7,909 nucleotides of DNA from Desulfobacteraceae bacterium (GCA_011391835.1 JAABPS010000121.1:1-7909); one strand, 5' to 3'. Numbered from the stretch's first letter, positions 1 to 6,017 are shown. The notes: generated from the letters alone by a model not told the origin. Numbers and translations: made by a program.

Positions 1-345
1 TGTACAAAGCTTGCTCTTGGCCATAACCAGGATGATATTATCGAGACGTTGTTCCTGAACATGTGCTGTGCCGGACAGATCAGCACCATGTCTCCCTGCC
101 AGCCCTTTTTTGATAAAAGGCTGTATATTATAAGGCCGCTTGCCTTTGCAGGTGAGGATATCATAAGGCGTTTTGCGGCGGAAAACGGATTCCCTGATTT
201 TGCAAACCCCTGCCCGTCCGCGAATATTTCCAAAAGGCATGAGATCAAGGTCCTCTTAAAGCAGCTTTATGCCGGCAGTAAAAACGCAAGAGGAAACATA
301 TTCAGGGCCATGAGTCATGTGAAGACGGAGTACCTGTTGAAGTGA
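1..345 (+). CDS. ttcA: TtcA-like tRNA 2-thiocytidine synthetase, 3' part (5' end outside window)
   Basis: Reading frame 1 is open from the window edge to a TGA at 343-345, giving the last 114 residues of a PP-loop ATPase. The visible segment LGHNQDDIIETLFLNM matches the conserved block after the PP-loop in TtcA, where E. coli has a similar GHHRDDILQTLFLNM stretch. It is followed by the typical IRPLAF segment and a C-terminal NPCPSAN. TtcA adenylates C32 of certain tRNAs and replaces oxygen with sulfur, using an Fe-S cluster held by cysteines. The PP-loop SGGKDS and the first cysteine pair would lie upstream, out of view. At the C-terminal site, E. coli has a CNLC-type pair; only one cysteine is kept here (NPCPSAN). 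This suggests a TtcA-like subfamily, so the exact tRNA target is uncertain. folE2 follows after 114 bp on the same strand. The family call is firm and the substrate is inferred. Confidence 0.8.
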   Translation, partial: CTKLALGHNQDDIIETLFLNMCCAGQISTMSPCQPFFDKRLYIIRPLAFAGEDIIRRFAAENGFPDFANPCPSANISKRHEIKVLLKQLYAGSKNARGNIFRAMSHVKTEYLLK

Positions 346-459
346 AAATTGAGGCGTAAGGCGAGAGGCTAAAGATCAAAGGCTTGAAGCGAAACATCAA
401 ACGAATAACAACAAAATACCGATTCAGAGCCGTGGGGATATCGCCAGGAGAATGAAAGA

Positions 460-1236
460 GTGGAAATGAAAGACATTCAGAGTCAGCGGGATTACAGAAA
501 AATACCGATCAACAAGGTCGGTATAAAAAATATTCATTATCCGATCACGGTTCTTGACCGCCGCAACAGCGTTCAGAATACTGTCGCAACGATCAATATG
601 TACGTTGATCTGCCCCATAAATACAAAGGGACCCATATGAGCCGTTTCGTTGAGCTGCTTCATCTTTTCCGTCCCGAAGTGTCGTTGAAAAACATAGCGG
701 CGATTTTAAACCGGATGAAGGATCATCTGAATGCCGAGTCTGCGCATATCGAGGTAACCTTCCCTTATTTTATAGAAAAAAAAGCTCCTGTAAGCAATGC
801 TCCGGGACTTATGGATTACATGTGCAGGATTGTAGGTTCGAACGATCCGTCCGGTAAAACAGATATTATTTCGGAAGTTATTGTCCCGATTTCATCCGTC
901 TGCCCATGCTCAAAAGAGATAAGCGAAACAGGGGCGCATAATCAGCGGGGTGAAGTCAGGCTCTCAACAAGGTTTAAAAAATTCATATGGATGGAGGATA
1001 TGATAGAGCTTGTGGAGAATTCAGCTTCCTGCGATGTTTTTTCGGTGTTAAAAAGGGTTGATGAGAAATGCGTAACCGAGAAGGCTTTTTCAAATCCCAA
1101 ATTTGTTGAAGATATTGTTCGTGATATAGCCGAGAAGCTTAAACGGGACGATAATATCACATGGTTTTCGGTAAGCGCCGAGAATTTCGAGTCGATTCAC
1201 AATCACAACGCTTACGCCCATATCACCAGTTCATGA
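460..1236 (+). CDS. folE2: GTP cyclohydrolase IB (FolE2)
   Basis: This 258-residue protein converts GTP to 7,8-dihydroneopterin triphosphate, the first step of tetrahydrofolate synthesis and also the entry to queuosine-type deazapurines. Family hallmarks run throughout: QRDYRKIPINKVGIK at the N-terminus, a TVATINMYVDLP block, KGTHMSRFVE near residue 60, and the active-site signature CPCSKEIS..GAHNQRGEVRLS. Cys148 (codon at 901) and His160 correspond to the catalytic/metal ligands Cys147 and His159 described for the Neisseria enzyme. The C-terminal FESIHNHNAYA block is also typical, so the gene looks full length and active. The start is either GTG 460, with AGGAG at 446-450 (9 nt away), or ATG 466, with AAAGAG just before it; they differ by two residues. 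The TGA stop forms the first bases of the dispersed hairpin repeat at 1234-1354. No Zur-like site was recognised upstream. Confidence 0.97.
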   Translation: MEMKDIQSQRDYRKIPINKVGIKNIHYPITVLDRRNSVQNTVATINMYVDLPHKYKGTHMSRFVELLHLFRPEVSLKNIAAILNRMKDHLNAESAHIEVTFPYFIEKKAPVSNAPGLMDYMCRIVGSNDPSGKTDIISEVIVPISSVCPCSKEISETGAHNQRGEVRLSTRFKKFIWMEDMIELVENSASCDVFSVLKRVDEKCVTEKAFSNPKFVEDIVRDIAEKLKRDDNITWFSVSAENFESIHNHNAYAHITSS

Positions 1237-1354
1237 ACCGAAACGCGAGCGCATTCCCCGACCGCTCTGCGGCGGGGTTAGCGAGCAAATTAAAAACAGA
1301 TGATATTCCCTACGGTGAAGATTCCCCGTCCGCTCTGAGGCGGGGAGCTTCAAT
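1234..1354 (+). repeat. Dispersed hairpin repeat, copy A
   Basis: This 121-bp element recurs in inverted orientation at 5326-5448. By hand alignment the copies differ by 7 substitutions and 2 single-base gaps, about 93% identity. It starts TGAACCGAAAC and ends GGGGAGCTTCAAT. It contains two related GC-rich hairpins, at 1256-1277 and 1324-1345, each CCCCG-N12-CGGGG around a GCTCTG-type loop. They are separated by an A/T-rich stretch (AAATTAAAAACAGATGATAT). Its first three bases are the folE2 stop codon. It could be a non-autonomous mobile repeat (REP/MITE-like) that also slows or ends folE2 transcription, though no U-tract follows the hairpins. No target-site duplication was found. Confidence 0.88.
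1256..1277 (+). other. GC-rich stem-loop 1 of repeat copy A
   Basis: CCCCG pairs with CGGGG, and an inner CCGC pairs with GCGG around a TCT loop. One bulged A is on the 5' arm, giving a 9-bp stem. In copy B the same stem carries a C-to-T change that still allows a G-U pair. It lies 20 bp after the folE2 stop and may act as a 3'-end stabiliser or pause site. Confidence 0.7.
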
Positions 1355-1458
1355 TGCGGAACCGGCTTTTTCGGGATCAGTTTGTTGTACCGGAATAGCT
1401 GTCTGTGTTTGAACCTCACCGATGTTTTTTGTTATTCCACTGTGAAAGGAATGCTTAA

Positions 1459-1935
1459 ATGAAGTCCCTTATGCTGGTTCTACTTACATTTTGTGCGCTT
1501 GTTCAGGGTTGCGCCTTAAATGGCGGCACGCGGGCATTATCAACCTGCCCCTGTAAGGCTGTTTCCGAACAGGAGATCGCGTCTCTGTTTGACCGCTGGA
1601 ATGAGTCTTTACAGACCGGCGATCCGCATAAAGTTGTTGCCAATTATGCACAAAACTCAATCCTGTTGCCCACGGTTTCGAACAAACCGCGGTTGACTCC
1701 GGCTGAAAAAGAGGATTACTTTGATCACTTTCTGGAAAACAGGCCCTCGGGAAGAATCGATCTGCGCGTTATTGAAATCGGCTGTAACACTGCCGTTGAC
1801 TCCGGCCTGTACACTTTTACTTTCGCAAAAACAGGCAAATCGCTCAGTGGCCGCTATACTTATACCTACAAATGGAATGGTTCAAGCTGGTTGATCACAA
1901 GTCATCACTCCTCTCTTATGCCGGAAAATAAGTAA
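1459..1935 (+). CDS. Predicted outer-membrane lipoprotein with SnoaL/CaMKII-association-like (NTF2-fold) domain
   Basis: This 158-residue protein begins with a lipoprotein signal peptide: a Lys2 n-region, the hydrophobic core LMLVLLTFCALV and a VQGC lipobox with Cys18 as the lipidated residue. Residue +2 is Ala rather than Asp, consistent with outer-membrane sorting. Residues about 36-155 resemble the SgcJ/EcaC and CaMKII-association group of NTF2-like cone folds. The pattern includes an N-terminal helix (EQEIASLFDRWNESLQTGD), a Y-A-x-N-S-I-L-L-P strand, and the characteristic C-terminal GSSWLITSHHSSLMP. These domains bind small hydrophobic ligands or serve as dimerisation units, and no catalytic function can be assigned here. 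Cys residues at 30 and 32 (CPC) follow the signal. The start ATG has AAGGA at 1446-1450, 8 nt upstream. It lies just after repeat copy A, with no clear promoter recognised in 1355-1458. Confidence 0.85.
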   Translation: MKSLMLVLLTFCALVQGCALNGGTRALSTCPCKAVSEQEIASLFDRWNESLQTGDPHKVVANYAQNSILLPTVSNKPRLTPAEKEDYFDHFLENRPSGRIDLRVIEIGCNTAVDSGLYTFTFAKTGKSLSGRYTYTYKWNGSSWLITSHHSSLMPENK

Positions 1936-2018
1936 TATATAACAATATCATACGGTTTGATCCGTGGGGTTTGCCAATAGAGTCAGAGCGGATTTTACCG
2001 ATAATCGGAGTAACTGAT

Positions 2019-2210
2019 ATGGATGGAACGGTAAGGGCGTATATAAAACCTGGAACCAGAGTTTCTATTGTGCTCAAAAAAGATCAGGGTACTGGTCTGT
2101 TAACCGAAGGGGTTGTAAAAGATATTTTAACGAATTCCTCCAGACACCCGCATGGGATTAAAGTTCGCCTGGAAGGCGGGGCGGTTGGGAGAGTAAAACA
2201 GATTCTGTGA
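2019..2210 (+). CDS. ywbE: YwbE-family (DUF2196) small protein
   Basis: This 63-residue protein matches the YwbE family almost end to end: IKPGTRVSIVLKKDQGTG, then LTEGVVKDILTNSSRHPHGIKVRLEGG and VGRVKQIL. Family members are about 65 residues and form a small beta-rich, probably nucleic-acid- or ribosome-associated fold; their function is unknown. I chose ATG 2019 because GGAG at 2007-2010 sits 8 nt upstream and the length then equals the family norm. The frame stays open to a TTG at 1971, but those 16 extra residues match nothing conserved and have no good ribosome-binding site. The gene lies 83 bp after the lipoprotein and converges with the HerA-like gene. Confidence 0.9.
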   Translation: MDGTVRAYIKPGTRVSIVLKKDQGTGLLTEGVVKDILTNSSRHPHGIKVRLEGGAVGRVKQIL

Positions 2211-2267
2211 AGCGTGGTCGAACGGGACGTGACTATCAGGATTGAGGGTGTGGATGCTATCTATTTG

Positions 2268-2287
2268 CCGGATTTCATGGAATTCGG
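2268..2287 (+). terminator. Possible weak terminator after ywbE
   Basis: CCGGATT and AATTCGG form a 7-bp stem with one G-U pair around TCATGG, followed by ATTATTTGT. The G-U pair works only in RNA from the plus strand; from the minus strand it becomes an A-C mismatch. This fits a role for the plus-strand gene. The stem is short and the T-tract is broken, so this is tentative. The rest of 2211-2431 holds no convincing gene, only a 33-codon GTG-started frame at 2214-2315 without recognisable similarity. Confidence 0.3.
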
Positions 2288-2431
2288 ATTATTTGTATGC
2301 AATCTCGGCAAGTAACGGTTAGTGCAGGATTTAACCATAAAACTGATTTCCTTCTTCCTGCTGAATATAGTTTTGCGCTTTCAAAAGCAACTTATCTTAT
2401 GGTAATCGGGAAAGTATCCGGAAATAATATT

Positions 2432-3964
2432 CTATCTGCGTTTGGAGCGACCGCCCAGCAGAGATCCGAGAACGCCGCGAACGATTTCCCTGCCGACAGA
2501 TGAACCGACGGTCCGGGCTACACTTTTGGCAGCGGCATGAACCAAGCCGTCTGTTTTCCCTCCTCGCGGGCCGGTGCGTCCGAATAGTAAATCTCCTATA
2601 GCGCCACTAAATAATCCGCCACCGACTTGCGCCGGAGATTGGCCCGTATCCGTTGAGGGCAATGACTGTGCGGCGGGCGCAGTGGCTTGGACGGATGTGC
2701 GCAGTTTTTCATAGGCGGATTCCCGATCCATTAATTTTTCATAGTGACCGTAGATGATTGAGTTTTTAACGGCCGCTGATTGCTCAGCTTCGCTCAATAC
2801 ACCGAGGCGCGAATTCGGAGCAATAACAAATGATCGTTCCACCTGTACCGGACGTCCTTTTTCGTCGAGAAACGAGATGAGTGCTTCGCCGACTCCCAAC
2901 TCGGTGATAACTGCGGCGGCGTCAAAAGTCGGATTGGGTCGCATGGTCTCCGCAGCCGTTTTGACAGCTTTCTGATCGCGAGGAGTAAAGGCCCGCAAAG
3001 CATGTTGCACGCGGTTGCCCAATTGGGCGAGAACGGATTCCGGAATATCCAGCGGATTCTGGGTAACAAAATAAACGCCTACACCCTTGGAACGGATAAG
3101 GCGCACAACCTGTTCGATTTTTTCCAGCAACGCTTTAGGCGCGTCATTAAACAGCAAATGAGCTTCATCAAAGAAGAAAACCAGTTTAGGTTTTTCGACA
3201 TCGCCCACTTCCGGCAACTGCTCAAAAAGCTCGGATAGCAGCCAAAGCAGGAAGGTGGAGTATAGTTTAGGATTATTGTATAGCTTGTTGGCGGCCAGCA
3301 CATTGATAACGCCTCGTTCCTCACCATCGGTCTGCATCAGATCGGCGATGTCCAGCATGGGTTCGCCGAAAAATTTGTCGCCGCCCTGTTCCTCGAGTGT
3401 TAATAGTCCGCGTTGGATAGCTCCCACCGACGCGGCGGAGATATTGCCGTATTCCGTTGTGAACTGTTTTGCATTCTCTCCCACGAACTGTATCATCGCC
3501 CGCAGATCTTTCAAATCAAGTAACAAAAGTGCATTGTCATCGGCGATCTTAAAAACTATCGTCAAAACGCCGGACTGGGTTTCATTGAGGTTAAGAAGTC
3601 TTGCCAGAAGAAGCGGACCCATGTCGGATATCGTTGCGCGTACCGGATGACCCTTGTCTCCAAATACGTCCCAGAATACGGCCGTGTTGGCTCGAGGCTT
3701 AAATTCCTTAATTCCGATGGATTCAAGCCGTTTGAGAATTTTTTCGGAGGCGATGCCGGCCGCGCCGATACCCGCGAGATCTCCTTTGACATCGGCCATA
3801 AAAACCGGGACGCCGATGTTGGCGAATGATTCAGCCATCTTTTGAAGCGTGACGGTTTTTCCTGTGCCGGTGGCGCCGGTTATTAAACCATGCCGATTGG
3901 CCATATTCGGAATTAGAACAATTTCTTTTCCTTTAGACATCGCGATAATTAACGGTGCAGCCAT
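2432..3964 (-). CDS. HerA-like ATPase, DUF853/YjgR family
   Basis: This 510-residue cytoplasmic P-loop ATPase belongs to the HerA/FtsK clade, in the E. coli YjgR-like (DUF853) family, whose members are about 500 residues and whose cellular role is not established. Walker A is GATGTGKT at residues 30-37, and Walker B is LVFFFDEAHLLF with D266-E267-A268-H269. Further family marks are VPVFMADVKGDLAGI after Walker A, the sensor-like YFVTQNPLDIPESVLAQLGNR, RAFTPRDQKAVKTAAETM, and the conserved C-terminus VGREIVRGVLGSLLGG. A low-complexity Ala/Pro/Ser/Gln linker (about residues 420-445) precedes that tail. The start ATG at 3964 has AAGGAG at 3970-3975, 5 nt away. A strong promoter and a tandem operator-like module lie upstream. 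It is not next to a NurA nuclease gene, so it should not be called a HerA-NurA end-resection helicase. It appears intact. Confidence 0.93.
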   Translation of the reverse strand: MAAPLIIAMSKGKEIVLIPNMANRHGLITGATGTGKTVTLQKMAESFANIGVPVFMADVKGDLAGIGAAGIASEKILKRLESIGIKEFKPRANTAVFWDVFGDKGHPVRATISDMGPLLLARLLNLNETQSGVLTIVFKIADDNALLLLDLKDLRAMIQFVGENAKQFTTEYGNISAASVGAIQRGLLTLEEQGGDKFFGEPMLDIADLMQTDGEERGVINVLAANKLYNNPKLYSTFLLWLLSELFEQLPEVGDVEKPKLVFFFDEAHLLFNDAPKALLEKIEQVVRLIRSKGVGVYFVTQNPLDIPESVLAQLGNRVQHALRAFTPRDQKAVKTAAETMRPNPTFDAAAVITELGVGEALISFLDEKGRPVQVERSFVIAPNSRLGVLSEAEQSAAVKNSIIYGHYEKLMDRESAYEKLRTSVQATAPAAQSLPSTDTGQSPAQVGGGLFSGAIGDLLFGRTGPRGGKTDGLVHAAAKSVARTVGSSVGREIVRGVLGSLLGGRSKRR

Positions 3965-4023
3965 ACTAGCTCCTTAATGTTGTGAATAGATTTTCCTCAA
4001 TAAAGAATGATGCAATGGGTCAA

Positions 4024-4053
4024 ATTATAAAAAAGAAGCCCGATGAATGTCAA
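4024..4053 (-). promoter_or_regulatory. Sigma-70-type promoter for the HerA-like gene
   Basis: Read on the minus strand, a perfect -35 TTGACA (4048-4053) and a perfect -10 TATAAT (4024-4029) are separated by 18 bp. Transcription would start near 4017, leaving a 5' leader of about 53 nt before the ATG at 3964. Both hexamers match the consensus exactly, which makes this the most convincing promoter in the window. Confidence 0.75.
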
Positions 4054-4082
4054 TGTAATAAGAATTGCTTTTTATGACTTAA

Positions 4083-4123
4083 TATGTCGCATTAACAGGC
4101 GTGTATGTCAAGTTTTAACAGGC
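4083..4123 (-). promoter_or_regulatory. Tandem operator-like module, copy 1 (upstream of HerA-like gene)
   Basis: On the plus strand, two units start 21 bp apart: TATGTCGCATTAACAGGC (4083-4100) and TATGTCAAGTTTTAACAGGC (4104-4123). The second contains an imperfect dyad TGTCAA-N3-TTAACA. The same two-unit arrangement recurs at 5888-5928 in the same orientation. Relative to the predicted start at about 4017, the module lies at about -66 to -106, where an upstream activator could bind. On the minus strand the second unit also includes TTGACATA, so an overlapping alternative -35 is possible. Confidence 0.6.
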
Positions 4124-4139
4124 GCTTTATGTTATGGAA

Positions 4140-5264
4140 TTATTTTCGATCAGTATCGAAGCGTCGGGCCACTTCGGAAAGATCGACCCGGATAAAACGC
4201 GGCCGGTAGATAGAGGCATCCTGGTATAAGGCGTTGGGGTCGGAAATGTGATTCAGATTGTAGGAAAGCAGAAGACTATTTTCTACAGAGAATTGAGGAT
4301 GCGTGAAAGGATTGTAGGCGGCCACTTGGGAATTGGTTTCGGGTGCTTGATATATCGTGAGTGGTCCCTGCCAGGGGCCTTGGGGTTGAGCGGCTCTGTA
4401 GACAACGATAATATTGGAAAAAACGTTACGACCATCCATTGTGAAAAGATAAAAATGATGGCCGGCATGAATAACACTGTATTGGGTGGAGACGCCGGTC
4501 AGAATGGATTGCGATGCGGTAGGCTGATCGGACCAGGATGCACCTGAATAATAGGCCCATGGGCATTGGATGCCGCCAGTTGGGGCTCGCGCAAGGTGGG
4601 CTTCCTTGGGATGGTTCCGGTCCGCCGTGCCGTAAATATAGATGTATGCGTCTTCTTCAAGAAGGGAGACCCCGTACAGGATTCCGTTTTCCGAGGGTGC
4701 GGGTTCAATGCCGGTCAATTCCAATGATGGCAGGGAAACACTCGCCAGGTCGGTGCCGACCCAGCGCCAGGCCCACAATTTGGGCTCGGTTTGTTCAAAA
4801 CGATGCAGGAAAATTTTTAGTTGATCGCCATCCACTGTGCCATGGCCCGGCCAGAACCATTGGTCCGCAGACGAAGGAACAAAAAACGAGGTTGGTTCCC
4901 CCCCGGCAAAACGCATACGGGTTTCAATCCGGGTGCCGTTTTGCACCAACAGCGAATTTCGGATAAAGGGGGTATCGACTGAGCGAGTTTCATCGACCGA
5001 GACGGTTCCCAGTAACGTATCGCCGAACAGCCAGGCTGTGCGACCATCCGGCAGTAAAATGGAAACGGTGCCGTCACCGCCGGTCCATCCGTCACTCCTT
5101 CGCTCGAACAAGCGGTTGAAATCGGAGGCTGGCGCGGATATTTGCTGATGTCCGGGATCAGCTATTGGAAGCAGCCGGCAGCAAGAGGATAATACAAGTA
5201 CAAGAAGGCAGCCCAGCAGCATTTTAACGGAACGGTAGCTGGTATTTAGATTCCCTTTTAACAT
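4140..5264 (-). CDS. Secreted beta-propeller lipoprotein, DUF5005/DUF4185-like
   Basis: This 374-residue lipoprotein carries a glycoside-hydrolase-like five-bladed propeller domain. From the chosen start, the n-region (MLKGNLNTSYRSVK) and the hydrophobic core LLGCLLVLVL lead to an LSSC lipobox with Cys28. The mature part opens with SDGWTGGDGTVSILLPDGR and AWLFGDTLLG, then FIRNSLLVQNG. This is the first-blade pattern I associate with DUF5005/DUF4185 proteins. Later blades show DQWFWPGHG, LYGVSLLEEDAYIYIYG, YSVIHAGHHFYLFTMD and LLLSYNLNH. Some DUF4185 relatives are endo-D-arabinanases, so a carbohydrate-active role at the cell surface is plausible but unproven. The start ATG 5264 has AAAGAGA 7 nt upstream (5272-5278). 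The frame extends to GTG 5300, which would add 12 residues before the signal peptide. Repeat copy B lies 61 bp upstream. No transcription terminator was seen after the stop. Confidence 0.75.
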   Translation of the reverse strand: MLKGNLNTSYRSVKMLLGCLLVLVLSSCCRLLPIADPGHQQISAPASDFNRLFERRSDGWTGGDGTVSILLPDGRTAWLFGDTLLGTVSVDETRSVDTPFIRNSLLVQNGTRIETRMRFAGGEPTSFFVPSSADQWFWPGHGTVDGDQLKIFLHRFEQTEPKLWAWRWVGTDLASVSLPSLELTGIEPAPSENGILYGVSLLEEDAYIYIYGTADRNHPKEAHLARAPTGGIQCPWAYYSGASWSDQPTASQSILTGVSTQYSVIHAGHHFYLFTMDGRNVFSNIIVVYRAAQPQGPWQGPLTIYQAPETNSQVAAYNPFTHPQFSVENSLLLSYNLNHISDPNALYQDASIYRPRFIRVDLSEVARRFDTDRK

Positions 5265-5325
5265 TTGTAGTTCTCTTTGGTTACCTGGTATTTCAAACAC
5301 ATAAACGGATCAACCGGGCCCATTT

Positions 5326-5448
5326 ATTGAAGCTCCCCGTCGCAGAGCGGTCGGGGAATCTTCACCGTAAGGAATATAATCTGTTTTTTAATTTGCTCGC
5401 TAACCCCGCCGCAGAGCAGACGGGGAATGCGCTCGCTGTTTCGGTTCA
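5326..5448 (-). repeat. Dispersed hairpin repeat, copy B (inverted relative to copy A)
   Basis: This 123-bp reverse-complement match to 1234-1354 has two hairpins, at 5335-5356 and 5404-5425. It sits between the orphan 83-residue gene and the propeller lipoprotein gene, upstream of the latter. Shared bounds (TGAACCGAAAC to GAGCTTCAAT) define the unit, because similarity stops sharply on both sides. The flanking sequences of copies A and B are unrelated. Confidence 0.88.
5404..5425 (-). other. GC-rich stem-loop 1 of repeat copy B
   Basis: This is the counterpart of the copy A stem at 1256-1277. The outer CCCCG/CGGGG pairing is identical. The inner arm has CTGC opposite GCGG, so one C-G pair has become U-G with the stem kept. 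The TCT loop is unchanged. Confidence 0.65.
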
Positions 5449-5451
5449 AAA

Positions 5452-5466
5452 TTGACAAGATGTCAA
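5452..5466. promoter_or_regulatory. Perfect short dyad TTGACA-AGA-TGTCAA
   Basis: Two perfect 6-bp inverted arms flank a 3-bp spacer, immediately beyond the outer end of repeat copy B and 63 bp downstream of the orphan gene's stop. It may be a regulator-binding dyad. On the minus strand it is also a short A/T-rich stem followed by TTTT. The function is not known. Confidence 0.35.
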
Positions 5467-5529
5467 AAAAGGCTCCATCAATGCCGGTTTGGAGATCCTC
5501 TTGGATTGAGAATTGGTTATGTCTGTTTA

Positions 5530-5781
5530 TCAGTCTTTCTTATGAGCTTTTTGTTCACGAGCATGTATAAGAAGATTCAGAAACGTATCAACAACTGCGG
5601 ATTTTGGATGCTTCATCAAACAGGCTTTCATCACTGCCCGATCTTCCTCGGAAGATTTGTTATGTAATATAATATCACCTACGGACAGCCGATTCGTCTC
5701 GGATCCGATCAGCAGGGCTACGTCTATATCCTTCAATTTCGTTTTGTATGATGCGTAAATCGCATCCTTCTGGCTCGCCAT
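5530..5781 (-). CDS. Hypothetical protein, 83 residues
   Basis: I do not recognise this protein. Coding support is good: the ATG at 5781 has a strong GGAGG 5 nt upstream, in the run AAAGGAGGGCGCC. The protein is soluble, charged and probably mostly helical. It starts MASQKDAIYASYKTKLKDIDVALL, has a central SVGDIILHNKSSEEDRAVMKACLMKHP, and ends in the basic tail HAREQKAHKKD. There is no signal peptide or membrane segment, and the single cysteine belongs to no metal motif. It stands alone between the SulP gene and repeat copy B. About 106 bp upstream lies copy 2 of the operator-like module also found before the HerA-like gene, so the two genes may share a regulator. A regulatory or stress-adaptor role is possible but unsupported. 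Confidence 0.65.
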   Translation of the reverse strand: MASQKDAIYASYKTKLKDIDVALLIGSETNRLSVGDIILHNKSSEEDRAVMKACLMKHPKSAVVDTFLNLLIHAREQKAHKKD

Positions 5782-5887
5782 GGCGCCCTCCTTTAAGAAT
5801 TTAATTATTTAGGGGAAAAATGACATTCCGATCAGTTTTTTATCAGAACATGATTCTAAAAAGAAGAAGTTGCTATGTATATTTTAA

Positions 5888-5928
5888 TATGTCTCACTAA
5901 CAGGCTTCTATGTCAAGTTTAAGCAGAC
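5888..5928 (-). promoter_or_regulatory. Tandem operator-like module, copy 2 (upstream of orphan gene)
   Basis: The units TATGTCTCACTAACAGGC (5888-5905) and TATGTCAAGTTTAAGCAGAC (5909-5928) start 21 bp apart, as in the copy at 4083-4123. The second unit is degenerate in its right arm. Similarity between the copies extends a few bases outward (TTAATATGTC). The module lies between the SulP stop and the start codon at 5781. I could not identify a convincing -10/-35 pair between it and that gene. Confidence 0.55.
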
Positions 5929-6017
5929 ACGATATTTTGCAGTGTGTATGCGGATATTTTTTTCGGCACATATCCCCTACTATGCCTCATATGATTCTAT
6001 CATTATTCAAAGATCTC

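Noticed and set aside
1234..1354. CRISPR array or integron attC site
   Set aside because: There are only two hairpin units per copy, with no regular spacers, no cas or integrase gene, and no attC core sites.
1231..1419. Minus-strand 62-codon frame across repeat copy A
   Set aside because: It is produced by the repeat itself, and similar frames arise wherever such repeats occur. It has no ribosome-binding site and no protein-family similarity.
1971..2018. Longer ywbE start at TTG 1971
   Set aside because: The extra 16 residues match nothing in the family, and GGAG is correctly spaced for ATG 2019.
2214..2315. Possible 33-residue GTG-started frame after ywbE
   Set aside because: It is too short, has no clear ribosome-binding site, overlaps the candidate terminator stem and resembles no known protein.
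2297..2503. Plus-strand 68-codon frame overlapping the 3' end of the HerA-like gene
   Set aside because: Its second half is antisense to the conserved C-terminus of the HerA-like protein. There is no good ribosome-binding site and no recognisable motif.
5452..5667. Plus-strand frame opposite the orphan 83-residue gene
   Set aside because: Its TTG start has no ribosome-binding site, whereas the minus-strand frame has a strong GGAGG and plausible composition.
5938..6017. Terminator after the SulP gene
   Set aside because: Only weak A/T-rich stems are present (for example ATGAT-AGA-ATCAT and GGATAT...ATATCC), and neither has a proper T-tract.
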